The notes: generated by a model not told the origin, from the sequence alone. Counted from the stretch's first letter, positions 1 through 12,495 are shown. The stretch: 64,000 nucleotides of DNA from Malania oleifera (GCF_029873635.1 NC_080421.1:1612001-1676000); one strand, 5' to 3'. A program made the numbers and translations.

Positions 1-3000
1 CTCAGAGCAAATCCTCCCAATTGCAATTGGAGTCCATAACTCAAATGGAAGATCTTTCAGTTGGACCCAGACAAGAACAACAGTCCTCTGCTCAATCCTG
101 AACCGAAAGTAACTGGGCATTTTCTTCAGTATAAGTGTTCTTCCATAAATTGTGTACGGACCATTCTGAAGGACCTCACTAAGATCTTCCTCCCTATGGA
201 ACTTAAACACAATCTACCCCTTATCATGCTTAATTGATTCCACCAGAACCTTCCATGATCTCAGCAGAGTGTTGAAAACCATCTTGCCTGGGAACCTACC
301 TTTAAAGTAGCCCACCAGGTGCTTTTTTGTAATCCCCCTCAGAGCTAAACATTTCAGGAGCTGAAATGCGAACTCCCTCACCATTAGCAGTGAACGCAGG
401 CAAGGAACCACAATTCGAGGGGTCCCTGTTATTGGCAAAAAGCTCAGCCCAGGCAACTCTTTTGTTATTTCTCATTATGGTTCTCCTTTCCCGGTTATCC
501 TGCTGATCAATCTTCCTGACATCAGGAACTTCCCTTTTATCCTTTTGCTCATGAACTCTATCATGGACAGATGCAACGACATCATTCGAGTCTTTCGATC
601 CCTGAGTTTCTGATTCCATGGGATCCTCATCATCCCATGACCTCCTTCTTCCATCAGTAATCCCTCTACTTTCTTCTTCCATGCATGTCACTCTATCACC
701 AGATAACCTCCTAACCTCAAGCTCTTTTTTGTTCGAGGACGAAGGTATGACAACCTGCTTCATCCCCTCATGATTACAGCATATATCACCCTCGCTCAAG
801 CTACATGAGGACGACCCAGCATTGGAACCCTCCTTATTCTGAATACATTCCTGCTTCTCCGAAACGGTTGTCAAGTTCATTGAGGCACTCTGAGATTTAG
901 TACCATCGACCTCCTTCAAATTTTCAACCCCTTGGCCAACATGCAGGCTCCTCTGAGCCCTAAGCGATTCAAGTAGTTCTTCTGATGACTTCAACCCACT
1001 CGGGCCACCAATACTCCTTTGACTCGCCATTTTAGCCAGCTTCTCAAACTCAGCCATTATCTCAAAATGTTTCTTCTTAATCCAATCATTCCGGCTAGAC
1101 CTGGCAAAGCGGTTCGGGTCGGATAATCCGTGGTGGATAAGGCGGATTATCGGGTTGGATAATTCATGGCGGATGGACAGATAATCCGCCATTCTCAAAT
1201 ATAATTTTTTTAATAGTTTATTTTGTGTCATAATAATTTAAATTGTATACAACAACTTGCGATTAGTTTGTGTATTAACTTTTCTAGTAATTATTTTAAT
1301 CATTCAATCGTTTATACTAACTAACAACTCCTTATTCATGTAAGTAAAATTGTACGCATTAAAACATAATAAATTAGTCCCAATCCAACTCAAACTATGT
1401 GATTTGTGAGTCTCTCTAAAATCTAAATTGAATTGCTAGTCAAATTAGATGACTGTTCCTATCATTTTAAGTGCCTAGGTTCAATCCACTAGTACACAAA
1501 GTTTTATCCAAATCCTTTAGCAACTCATAAAACTTTTTGACATCCTCATTCGGCCCTATGTAGGTTCTCGGCTAGTAGTCTCTTCTCTAGGTGAGCCTTC
1601 AAATTCATTCTAATTGTGCCTATGCATTTGAAAGATCCCATATAGCATCTCATGCATATCACCAACAATATTTAGGACTTATTGCACTTAACTTTCATTA
1701 TTTCTAGTTAAATAGCTACTAAGAATGGTTTTCCAGTAAAAACAATTAATTATTATAATTTAGATTAATCCCACTGAGGTTATCACGCACTTTCTTTTTG
1801 ACTCCACCACCATGCATTTGTGCACTTCACACAAAAACTTGTCCTTTTATAAATTAGAAATATAGAGTAGATGATTACCGCTAGTTGAAATAAAATTAAG
1901 TCATAAGAGGCAAACCCTTTGGTGTTTAAACATCAAGATAAGTTTGAAGATTTAATTAAATTAATCAGCCAAATGAAGATAGACCACAAGTTTGAAAGAT
2001 TTATTTAAATCATTCAAATGAAAATAGATCGTATTAGACATAAGAAGAAGTAAAAGAGTATTAATAATGAAAATTACCTACAATTTGCAATGCTTTTAAG
2101 GAGGGATTAGGTAAGAAAAATAGAAAGGATAAATAGGTGTTTGGTGAGGGTTTTGCTGGGTGTATACTCTGCAATGAGTATCCAATCAAAATTCTACAAC
2201 CTTCCATATGTTGCAGCTTATCAATAGCTCGCCCACACCTCATGCTAAGAAAAAATCAAAATCAAAACAGAGACATTCATTAAACTCTACAAACTGAAGG
2301 AGGAGGAGAGTATGAGGAGAAAATACCTACAGAGGGCTTGAAAGCAAGGGCCTGGAGATCGAACAAAATTTTGGAAAGAAGCACCGCTGCTGCAAAAAAT
2401 ATGGATTTTCACTTGGAGAAAGGAGATTGGAAATTATTTTGGAGGGGCGGCAAGAACTGGGAAGGTAAGAGGGCAGCGGGCGACTAAATAAACCACTACT
2501 GCATGGAGGAAAATACCAGCAATTTCATGATAGCTGGCGAGGGCCGAATGGGCGAGTAATTCGTGGCTCGTGGCCATGGGTGGCAGTCGGCTATGGCAGT
2601 GGCAGTGGGAATCGTCATCGTCGTGGGATGCGGCTACGCAGCTGGAATTGAAAGTTTGAACTTTGAATCAATGAAACCCTAATAGGATTTGAGATTTGGG
2701 ACTGGGCAGACCTGGGAGTGGAAGGGAGGGACTGATGGACTGTGGGCAATGGGCTTGTGGCCGTGTGGGCTACTGGGTTGTCTGTGTAGCGTGGGCCGTG
2801 TGTGCACTGCCGCACTGGGCTCTCCATACCCGGGCAGTGGGTTGTGGGTAGTTGGACTATTATAGGTTAATTAGTAATGGACTTTTAAGCAGTTTGGCGG
2901 ATATCCACCGGATAAACCCGACCCGACCCGCTAAGAAGGCGGATATGAAAATGGAAAACCATATTCGACTCATTTAGCAAGCGGTTGAGTATAAGTCGGT

Positions 3001-3366
3001 TAAAACGGGTCGGATGCGGATCGGATTAACAGATTTTTATCCATTTTGCCAGGTCTAATTCCGGCTGTCCCCTTTGATTTCAATATACTTCAAGGCGTGT
3101 TCAATCTCCTCCTCCATCTCAATCTCCCAATTAAATTTCCCAGCTGCCCTAGGAGCACGACGCTGCCCCATGGCTTCACAAAAATTCCAAATTTCCAAAT
3201 GAGCAGGAAAGTATGAAATGGAAACCCGAACCTCAAACTCAATCAATAACCAGGAAATCAACCTTCGGCCAGTCCTCAAAGCACAAATCCAGCAACCAAC
3301 AAGAAGATTCGTTGAGAAATCACAAGATAAAGGATGAAACAGCCCCAAGAACACGCAGCACATCAT
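1..3366 (-). pseudogene. L1-type LINE ORF1 relic (DUF4283), split by a hAT element
   Basis: Read on the minus strand, 3366 to 3058 and 1095 to 1 join into one frame once the DNA transposon at 1096-3057 is ignored. The first piece is a poorly conserved N-terminus ending at the insertion. The second runs through a Ser/Glu-rich linker (about 1060-480) into a region typical of plant L1 ORF1 proteins with the DUF4283 nucleic-acid-binding domain (motif LVGYFKGRFPGK near 290-330, then VFKFHREEDL, and VWVQLKDLPFELW near position 60). The copy is dead. There is a frameshift around 365-390, and an in-frame TAG near 214 stands where the family usually has Trp. The rest of the domain runs off the left edge. 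The family call rests on recognised motifs; the exact 5' end of the ORF is not defined. Confidence 0.7.
1096..3057. mobile_element. Non-autonomous hAT transposon, 1.96 kb
   Basis: The element has perfect 13-bp terminal inverted repeats (TAGACCTGGCAAA at 1096-1108 and its complement at 3045-3057). It is flanked by a perfect 8-bp target-site duplication, ATTCCGGC, at 1088-1095 and 3058-3065. An 8-bp duplication with a TAG-starting TIR is diagnostic of the hAT superfamily. Subterminal zones contain many short CGGATAATCCG / CGGATATCC-like repeats in both orientations (1110-1200 and 2895-3045), as expected of transposase-binding clusters. No transposase reading frame is present, so it must have moved with help from an autonomous relative. 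It sits inside the L1 ORF1 relic; the TIR creates a stop codon directly after the duplicated target site. Confidence 0.88.
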
Positions 3367-3419
3367 GCGTCTCTCTAGAGAGAGGTGAGAGCTTCTCTCT
3401 CTAACATGACTTGACCCTG

Positions 3420-3933
3420 TTTTAATCGCCCTTCTTTATCTTATCTGCTATAGGTGCTATGCCAAGATGTGTTCATTTCTTAATTCATCTTTTAAAGTTA
3501 TACCATTCACACCTCTTAGCATTCTCATTTCTACAACCTTCACTTTCTTAGTTGCCCAATCCAAATACCGTACGAGCTCTTATAGTTGTACCATAGAACT
3601 TCCCTTTTAATTTAGGGTACTCTATGGTTGCACGACATGCCCAAAACACATCTCCATTTTTCTCAACCTGCGTTTACTCTGTGTTGCATCTTCTTCAATT
3701 TCTCCATCACCTTGCATAATATTCAAGGTACCGAAATCCACTGCTGAGAATCCTTGATGACAAAGTTTAGTATTACATACAATATTCCTCCTAAAGTGAC
3801 TAAAATTATATTTAATATATTCTATCTTGCTTCTACTTATCTTAAAACCTACCTCTATATTTAAAGCTTATTTCCATTATTTCAACATACATTCTGCTCT
3901 ACCAACAGTTTCATTAATCAAGACAATATCATC
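3420..3933 (-). pseudogene. RTE-type LINE reverse-transcriptase relic (3' half)
   Basis: The minus-strand translation, interrupted by stops, begins at the second half of the RT catalytic motif (DDIVLINE near 3905-3933). It continues through the thumb/connection part typical of plant RTE elements, resembling the three other RTE relics in this window (8480-9173 with 12807-13370, and 57040-57745). It is too short and mutated to be functional. Its 5' side ends abruptly at the CAG/TAG microsatellite. Confidence 0.6.
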
Positions 3934-3946
3934 TAGTATTAGTAGT

Positions 3947-3990
<44 letters not shown>

Positions 3991-3996
3991 TAGTAA
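3934..3996. repeat. Compound (TAG)n(CAG)n(TAG)n microsatellite
   Basis: A run of trinucleotides: three to four TAG units, about eleven CAG units, then seven TAG units. It abuts the RTE relic exactly at its catalytic-motif codons, so it probably grew from the GAT/ATC triplets there. No coding frame of a host gene crosses it. Confidence 0.9.
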
Positions 3997-5273
3997 TACA
4001 GAATTTTCACAGAAAATACAGAACCGCTGCTGCCTGATCACTCAACCTTATCCCCCACCATGGTATCAATTTTGATTCTGTAGAGTTCCTCCATTCTCCA
4101 TAAGACCACAGCATCCTTGAGGTCCAGTCCATTCTTAAGTTCAAATTCCAGTCTACACCAATGTCCAGATCGTACGCACATTAGCAATTGACCACTATCT
4201 ATAACCAAGGAAAACAGGACCGCAAATGAGTCTTTCAGAGCTGTATCCCAACACCACACATCCAACCAAAAAATTTACTATGTTACCATTCCCCACAACA
4301 AAGCCAATGAATTTTGAAACTCTCCTTCTCAACCACAATGTGTCTCCAGAGACAAAGCCATGAGAACTTCCAACTTCATCAGAGAACCACCCCCAAACTG
4401 TGCAGCCCCACTTTTTTTATAATCACAGATTTCGACACGTTACTCTGAAGAAAACGTCCACAACCACTTGCTCAGCAGGTCCTGCTTGAAGATTTTGACT
4501 TTCCTCAACTTGAGAGGGACAAACTGAATCCCAGTTAACCAAATAATATTTTTATTATTTTCTCTACTAATCAGAACGGCCCCCAGGAAAGTCAATCTAG
4601 CAACTTCTTGGGCCTCTTAGCAACAGAAGCAGAGACAATAAACAGGAACATAAAGCAGAGAGCAAGGAATTAGATTTCAATTTTTATGAACATTTTAGAG
4701 GTTTAAAGTTACGGAAAGGTTTGACAGGAAATTTAATTTTCATTTATATACAACAGAAACATGAGTAAATTATGGAAATTGTGAAAGAAACTTTGGAAAT
4801 GTTTAAAAAAAAAAAAAAAAAAAAAAACGATTGTGCACAATTAAGAAACAAATTAAATTGAAGGAAATGTATATATCACAATGTTATAGCATGTGGGGGT
4901 TTATAAATTGCAAATCACTGATCATGCAAAGAATTAAAAAATATTCAAATCATACAATGCTCATCAAACATTTACTCAGCGCTTATTAATGTAACGTTTT
5001 TTTATGTTATAAACAACTTATTAGTGAATAATATATAATCATGTAATATGGTATCATTTGAATTGAACAATATATATTCAACACACTTCACACCAATTGA
5101 ATATGTTTTTGTGGGCTCCAACTTGCGGGTTCTCTGAAGGGGAAAAAAAAGATAAAAAGGGGGTTGGGAGGGGGGGGGGTGGAGCAACAAATGAATGCAT
5201 CAAATCAAATTTGAAAGGCTCAAGACAAGGTCCAATTATAAGATCAGTTTTGATGATCTGATAAGACAGAATT
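3997..5273. other. Gene-free stretch, probable old LINE debris
   Basis: No convincing gene. Several short minus-strand open stretches (for example 4265-4038) have the look of decayed retroelement sequence but no recognisable motif. Simple-sequence features are a 22-nt poly-A near 4804-4826 and a poly-G run near 5170-5180. Confidence 0.5.
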
Positions 5274-5287
5274 AAAATAGAGGAATG

Positions 5288-5482
5288 CTCCCCAAGATTG
5301 CTCAGTTGATAAAGTCAAGGCTTTCCTGATTAGACACTAGGGTTCAAATCTAGGGGGTTGTGACTTTCCAATTGAAATAGGCCTTGGTATTTAAGTGGAG
5401 AGTGGAAGAGGGGTGGGCCAATTATCCTGGTGGATTAGCTGGGTGCCCAAAGGGATTCAGAAACCACTGCCAAAAAAAAATG
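5288..5482 (+). mobile_element. tRNA-derived SINE
   Basis: About 195 bp. The 5' part resembles a tRNA gene: an A-box-like segment (TTGCTCAGTTGATAA, near 5299-5313) and a B-box-like segment (GGGTTCAAATCT, 5340-5351) separated by about 30 bp. The 3' end is A-rich (from 5472). Flanking imperfect direct repeats (5274-5287 and 5483-5496, about 12 of 14 matching) look like a target-site duplication. The tRNA part lacks a foldable acceptor stem, so it is not a tRNA gene. Confidence 0.6.
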
Positions 5483-5639
5483 AAAAAAGAGGAAGGGAAC
5501 TCCATGGCAGCTTCGTGGGTTAAAAAAAGGCCCAAATTTTGCCTATTTTAAGGTAGGAAGCTTACCCACTTTACAGCTTTGGTTTGTGGCAAGCTGCTAA
5601 CATTGCTGAACTCACGCAATGGAATTTCTTTGCCTGAGA

Positions 5640-7510
5640 AATCTTTTCAACCATTAACTCTTAAGGCCACAGAAATCTTTCAACCATTTCAGAAGAGGGA
5701 AAAAATCTGAGATAGCAGAGCTGTTCCTCTTCTGCTCCACAAAGTGCAAGAGTGCTGTCTGCAAAGAACAAATGGACACCTCCAGCCCAAAGTCGTCGAA
5801 AAAATCCACTTTGAAGTCCTGCAAAAAGCCCCTTTCAATGTTTTCCACAACATATGAGACAAAACCTCCCAAAACAAGATAAAAAAGTAGAAGGAAATAA
5901 GATTCCCCTCAATCCTCTAGAGCTGGGAAAGGTCCACAGTCCGCACCCTTTTTTTGACTCCAGTAGCATCCAGAAACTGTCTGCCAGGCACAAAAGAAAT
6001 TCTGATGTTCAGACACAATAGAGCCCAAAAACTTCTTAAGTCTCAAAGGAAGCGCTCTGGCAATGAGTTTCTTAACCCCATCCACCAGATTAATTGGCTT
6101 GAAATATCTAATATCCTGTGCTCCTTTTTTGGGAATTAAGACAACGAAAGCTGCATTGAGGCTTCTCATAAAACAGCCTTGCTCAAAGAATTATCGGAAT
6201 GTGATCAACACTTTCTCTATGTTTATTTTCCAGCAGCTCATAAAAAATTCCATTGACATCCTGTCCAGGCCAGGGGCTTTGAATCCCTGGCAACAGTCCT
6301 AGGTAGCCTCCACCATTTCACTAGAGAGAGGCCACCGCAACCTAATTTTGTCCTCATCATTTATACAAGAACCTCCAACCCATCCAAAAAAGGTCTTTTA
6401 TACGCAGTCTGTGTAGAGAGTAAAATACACAATCCCCTCACACATCCTCCTCTCCCACAAGAGTTGTGCCTCAATGCATATGTTTTTAATGCAGCTCACC
6501 TGCCTATGGGCATTTGTTGACTTGTAACTGTGTGGAAGAGTCTTGTGTTACTATCTCCTGCTGCAGCTAGATTATTCTCTGGACCTTTTTCTTCCAGGAG
6601 ATTTCTTCTAAGAGCCACAACTTCACTCTCAAGGCCATCTCTTGGACGCCTGTCTTCCTCTGTGGCGATGCTTGATCATCCTTGAGATCCAGCTCCTTGA
6701 TAATATTAATGAGCAATCTTCACCTCAATTCTCACAAAGATTTCCTCAAGCCCATTCTTTAGATCTTATTTAAGCAACTTTACACTTTCGCAAGGAATAA
6801 TCTAGACATCCCTTCAACAGGCTGTGAGTTCCACCAGTCTTCAGTAAAGCCAATCAGACCTACATTTTCAACAATGTATTTAATAGCAAAAGGGGAATTT
6901 ACCCCCAGATATACCTCCAAAGTGAAGCATAATAGGATAATAAACAGAGAACTCTCAGCTCCTACAGTATATCTGGAAACAATTCTTCCCAATCCTCCGA
7001 GACTAAGAAGAATCAGTCAATTCTTGAAAAGGAGCCAACTATCCATTGTTGGACCACGTTAAGGATCCCGTTTGAAGAGGAAGGTCAATATATCCTACAC
7101 TGGTACCCCACCAATGAATTGTGGGAAGTTCTTCATAGATTTTTTTTTTCAACCAGTTCTTTCATGCTATAGTATGATAATGTTCAAGTAGCCTCCTAGA
7201 AACCAAGGGTTAATTTATTTATCCTTAATTGAGCTCTATCCATAGCCTCCCTCTATCTCTTTCTTTGGTAAGGCCATAAATATCCAAGAAACTCATCTGG
7301 TCACATCAGCCACCAACTCAAATAAGCAAGACAAAAAAAAGTTAAATCACAGACCACCCCACACAGGTATGCCAATTAACCCAGCAGACAAGGAACCCTA
7401 AACCTCTGGATTCCACTTCTTCAAAAGCCTTTCCACTGCTTTCCTCTTATCAAAGGGTTGTTGCGACCCCTAATGTTCCAATTTCCAATAAATGATTTTA
7501 TGCCTCATTG
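5640..7510 (-). pseudogene. L1-type LINE ORF2 relic (endonuclease to start of RT)
   Basis: Minus-strand translation in several broken frames shows, in order, the start of an apurinic endonuclease domain (WNIRGRNNP near 7460-7490), the end of the endonuclease and linker (about 7060-6780, with FTEDWWNSQPVEGMS), and the RT entry region (6169-5909, with FVVLIPKKG, RYFKPINLV and KLIARALPLRLKK). These match plant L1 ORF2. Numerous stops and frameshifts make it non-functional, and the RT catalytic core (YADD) is not found downstream. It is not the same copy as the ORF1 relic to the left, because ORF1 should lie upstream of ORF2 on this strand. Confidence 0.72.
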
Positions 7511-8336
7511 GCATCAAGGTTTGCTCAAATTACTTCCCTAATGACCCAACCAACCACCTTTTCCCTTCTTAATTCATGAACCAGGCTAAAATGTTTGATA
7601 CCACTTTTCCTACCTCCTGTTCCTACCTTTATCCTTGTTCTCTCCATCTTTTCTAAAGATTCATAAGCAATTCCATTACCTCCCTTTAACACTCAAACAC
7701 CGAGATGCCTAAAAGTTCCCCAAGCCCTTCAATCTATTTTTAATCCATCTAAAGCATGAAAATGCTTTAATTCTATCTCCAGATCCAAAGTCCTCTAGAG
7801 AACACCTTCTAGTGTCCACTATGGAGAGTACTCTAAATGTCATCAAATTACCCTCCGAATACCCCTAGTCACATTCTATCACCCTTCACCTCACCATCAA
7901 ACTCTCTGTTTTCTTCAAAGCTTGAGAGGCCAACAACCCTGCCCTTTCTTATACTCTATTCAATGTTGGCAAAAAAAAAAAGGCATTGACTTGGCTTTCA
8001 TCTTTAGTCACCGCGGATCACCACTCTTTTTTTGACCACCTATAGCCAAAGATCCCAATGGTCAAGAGAGATTCCTTGACAGCTACATAGATCCTCATCG
8101 ATTCATCATCGACTTCTTCAATTACTTCCTCTTTTCCTACCAAGACCACTTCCCCCTTGAAGGGCAGTCCTACTATCATTTTCCACCTTAGCACCCCGAA
8201 TAGAACAGTAACAGATTTCCCTTCGCAACAATATTTTTTGGGGAATCAATTTTTGTTATAGGCTAGAGCTTCCACTTCTTCAAAGCCCGTACCAGTGACA
8301 AACCCAATAAAGTCACCAGGTCGGTTGACCACGGAG

Positions 8337-8340
<4 letters not shown>
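7511..8340. other. Gene-free stretch next to L1 relic
   Basis: No supported gene. Its position immediately upstream (minus strand) of the L1 endonuclease suggests it may be the ORF1/ORF2 spacer or a decayed ORF1 of the same element, but no DUF4283 motif was recognised. Confidence 0.4.
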
Positions 8341-8387
<47 letters not shown>

Positions 8388-8478
8388 TACACAAATACAC
8401 ATATATATACACATACACACATACACACACTTTACCAGGTCAGTTGACCACCAGGTTCTATTTATATATATATATAAA
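8341..8478. repeat. Compound TA/CA microsatellite
   Basis: An uninterrupted (TA)n of about 38 bp is followed by CA-rich and TATA stretches. A short flanking repeat is present on both sides (CCAGGTCGGTTGACCACGGAG near 8317 and a similar copy near 8436), indicating a local duplication around the microsatellite. Confidence 0.85.
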
Positions 8479-9178
8479 GCTCTTGATTGGGTGACTTGGC
8501 AAGATTCATATAGCCCAACCCCAACTAGTGGGACTCAAGAGCTATTAAATCCTTCCTCACTATCTCATTCTAGTTTATTTTAGGTCTACTCCTACCCCTT
8601 TTAATACCAGAAACAATAAATAACTCACTTCTCCTCACATATGCGCTACTAGGACTGCATTTCAAACGCCCAAACCATCTAAATCGCTCCTCCCTTATCT
8701 TGTCTTAGACTAGTGCTATGCCTAATTTATTGCGTATATGTTCGTTTCTTAATTTATCTTTTTATGTTACTTATACCACTCATCCAACTTAACATTTGCA
8801 TTTTGGAAACTTTTACTTTTTGCACATGTTGTTTCTAAGGTTTTTTTTTTTTTTTAACATGTTTCTTAGTTGCCCCATATTCTAATCTATAAAACATGCC
8901 TAGCATTATAAACGTCATATAGAACTTTCCTTTTAATTTTAAGGATATTCTATGATCACACAACACATCTAATGCACTCCTCCATTTTATCCAACCTGCT
9001 TTAACTCTATGTATTACATCCTCTTCAATTTTCCTTCTATTTGCATAATAAATCCAAGATATTGAAATCTACTAGTGCTATTAATTTCTTGATTGTCAAG
9101 TTCAATTTCACTCCAATACGCCCCCTTACATTGCTGAAATTATATTTCATATATTATATTTTATTCCTACTTATCCTA

Positions 9179-9483
9179 TGTTGAAATGTGGAAAAGAAAA
9201 CCGAATATTCCACTAACTTATGAAAAAATTACATTCCCTTTAAATAGATGATAATTCTTATCTAACTACTAGGGATATTTACAACCTACTGAAAATAGAA
9301 TATCCTATTTAAAATGGAAAGCAGTAAAATAGGAAAGACTATCTACAAAGTCGGGTAACATGCTACCCAAATCCCCTAGGATCGTGGAACCAAAAATAGC
9401 TAACAAATCAATTGATTTGTTAGCTGTAAATCTCCTAAAAATCAGCCTCTAATAAAGGCCGACAGATAACTAGTAATTCTACA
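9179..9483 (-). repeat. Copia 1 3' LTR
   Basis: 305-bp direct repeat of 12496-12801. It is the 3' LTR in element orientation. Confidence 0.9.
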
Positions 9484-9490
9484 CTCCCCC

Positions 9491-11698
9491 TCAAGTTGGG
9501 CTGTAAATATTGATTAGGCCCAGCTTGGAACTCAGATCATCATAATTCTTTCTTGGCAGAGCCTTGGTAAGGATATCGGCTGTTTGGAGACATGGCACAA
9601 ACAACATCTTGATTATTCCTTCCTTTATTTTTTCTTTTATGAAATGTCGATCAATCTCCATGTGTTTTGTTCTATCATGATGCACTGGGTTCTTAGAAAT
9701 GCTGATGGCTAATTGATTGTCACAGAACATCTTCATGGGTTCTTCACTTGAAATCTTTAAATCCTTTAGAAGCCTTCTTAGTCATATTCCTTCATAGATG
9801 TCGTGTTTCATTGCCCTGAATTCAGCTTCTGCACTGCTTCTTGACACCACTGATTGCTTCTTACTTCACCATGTAACTAGGTTTCCCCCCACATGTGCAA
9901 TACCTAGAAGTTGACCTTCAATCATGTATTGATCTTGCCCAATCTGCATCACTGAATACTTCAATATCTCTTCTTTGATTTTTCTCAAAAAATAATCCTT
10001 TACCTGGTGTTAGCTTCAGATATCGTAGGATTCTATAAATTGCCTCCATATGTTCTTCATTAGGATTGTTCGTGAATTGACTCACCATACTGACAAAGAA
10101 GTCAATGTCAGGTTAGGTGTGAGATAAATATATAAGTATTCCAACTAGTCTTTGATATCTGCCTTTAGCCACTGGTGCACTGTCTTCCTTGGCTCCTAGT
10201 TTGGTTGTGGAATCCATAAGAGTATCTGCTAGCTTGCATCCAAGCATCCCAGTCTCTTTCAAAAGATCTAGAACATATTTCCTTTGGGAGACAAAGATTC
10301 CCTTCCTTGACCGTGCCACTTACATGCCTAGGAAGAATTTGAGATTCCCAAGGTCCTTGATTTCAAATTCTTTAGCTAGAAGACTTTTGAGACTACTCAT
10401 TTCCTCCTCATAATCTCCCGTTAGAATGATGTCATCCACATAGACAACAAGGATAGAAATTTTTCCTTGAGGAGTGTATTTAACAAATAGTGTATGATCT
10501 GATCGACATTGAGAATAGCCATACCTCCTAACTACCTTTGTGAATCTCTCGAACTAGGCTCTTGGGGATTGCTTGAGCCCATATAAAGATCTTCTAAGTT
10601 TGCAGACTTTGTTGTGTGTAGCTTGTGTCTCGAATCCAGGAGGAATTTCCATGTAAACTTCTTCAGCTAGGTCTCCATTGAGGAAGGCATTCTTGACATC
10701 TAGTTGGTGCAGAGGCCAGTCTAAATTTGATGCCAAAGATAAGAGGACCCACACTGTATTTAACTTGGCTACAGGGGCAAATGTCTCTTCATAGCCGATT
10801 CCATATGATTGAGTGAATCCCTTTGCTACTAGCCGAGCTTTGAATCAGTTAACACTTCATATTCATTGTATTTCACAATGAATATCCATTTGCAACCTAC
10901 TGGATGTTTTCCAGTTGGTAATTATGTGATTTCCCATGTTCCATTCTTTTCTGGTGCACTGATTTCTTCCCAGATAGAAAACTTCCATTCAAGTGTACTG
11001 AGAGCCCCTTGTACGTTATTAGGAACCTGGATTTTGTCGAGATTGGCAACAAAAGATCTGAAATTCGATGACAGCCCCTAATATGACACTAAAATGTATA
11101 TTGGATGTTTTTTGCATGATCTCACACCTTTTCTCACAGCAATAGGACAATCACTATCATCATTAGTTAACTCATTATGGGAAGTCTCAGGATTAGAGTT
11201 ACCTGGTGGATTTTCACTTGATCTAGGTCTTAGATCAGACTCTTGGATTTGCTCAAGGGATGCTTATTGTTCTATCTCCTTTTGGTTCCTTCTCCTACGT
11301 GAATAGGTAATCAACTCATCACTTTTTGTTGGTTGAATAGTGTCCAGATGCTAATGTTTCATGGGAGATTCTAAGAAGGGATGTGAAACATAAATGGAAT
11401 TAGTAGTTAGAATAGATTCAAAAATTTGTCATAAGTGAGAAGGGCAAAAATCAGAAGAAGGGTGAGATAACTCTTCAATATTTCAAAGCTAGAATTCCTA
11501 TGTAATCTCCCCCTAAATTTCTAATTTGGGGTAATATGGTTGTTGCTCAAAAAAGGTGACATCCATGGAGTGATAATATCTTTTAGTAGCTGGTGAATAG
11601 CATTTATAACCCTTTTGGTTTGGAGAGTACACAAGAAAAAATGCACTTAAGGGCTTTAGGATCAAGTTTATCTCGGTGTTGACTATGAACATGAACAA
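9491..11698 (-). pseudogene. Copia 1 reverse transcriptase / RNase H remnants
   Basis: Minus-strand pieces in order: the post-integrase region (11698-11513, GYKCYSPATKRYYHSMDVTF), RT start (10754-10554, [29 protein letters not shown] and [10 protein letters not shown]), RT end (10319-10113, ISQRKY-like [18 protein letters not shown]) and the RNase H C-terminus (9736-9491, MFCDNQLAISISKNPVHHDRT and ADILTKALP). Between pieces the frame is broken by stops and frameshifts. No intact polyprotein can be read. Confidence 0.82.
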
Positions 11699-11759
11699 AA
11701 GTTGAGCACCGGAATACTTTGAAGGGAATAGTGGAGATGAGTTAGTGTTGGGAAAGGAC

Positions 11760-12458
11760 TCAAAGTAGAGTTTGACAGGGAGCTTGGAATTTGAGAACGC
11801 GAGAGGGCATCCTATTTAGGAGGTAGGCTGCAGTGAGAATGGCCTCACCCCAAAAGTGTTTCGGTACATGTGTAGAGAACATGAGTAGGTACCGGTTTTT
11901 CCTTTCGGCAATTCCATTTTGCTGAGAAGTGTCGACACAAGAACTTTGGTGTATTATACCTTGACTCAAGAGATAATCATCAAGAATGGATTTGAAATAT
12001 TCTTTGGCATTATCAGTTTTCACAATCTGAATTTTTGCTTGGAATTGTGTTTGGATCATGGTGTTAAAATTTTTGAAAATTTGACCTGCCTCTGACGTTT
12101 CTTTCATGAGGAATATCCAAGTAAGTCTAGTGTGATCATCTATAAAAGATATAAACCAGCAAGATCCAGTAATATTCTTGATCCTAGATGGCCCCCACAC
12201 ATCACTATGAATCATTGAAAAGGGTTGGGATGCAACTCCCGAGAGATAATCATCCTTTCCCTTTCCACATATAAACATCATCACGGAATGGGACCATTGG
12301 AGATAGTTATTCCCATTAAGTTTGTGTCCTATAATGGGCATGAGACTGCTATCTGAACTGTTGCTGTTGTCTGAGACCATGGCTTCCTGATTGGTGGTGA
12401 CGTCTGAGACTAAAGAGGTGGAGTCGCGTCTCCTGGTGACCATTCCATATTTGGTCAT
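11760..12458 (-). pseudogene. Copia 1 gag/integrase fusion frame (232 codons)
   Basis: The ATG at 12458 starts a normal-looking Copia gag N-terminus (PIIGHKLNGNNYLQWSHSVM at residues 41-60). After residue 74 (near 12237) the frame passes directly into the integrase core: MIHSDVWGPSRI, then FIDDHTRLTW, VKTDNAKEYF and the conserved SSCVDTSQQNGIAERKNRY. The D,D,E catalytic residues appear to be retained (D in HSDVWG, D in VKTDN, E in IAERKN). The zinc-knuckle, protease and HHCC integrase N-terminus are absent. The frame ends after the integrase core; the next Copia segment (11698-11513) is in another frame. Confidence 0.8.
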
Positions 12459-12495
12459 ATGGGAAGATTAGGGTTTAGAGGATGCACCGATACCA

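Noticed and set aside
5299-5360. tRNA gene
   Set aside because: Box-like motifs are present but no cloverleaf can be drawn and an A-rich SINE tail follows.
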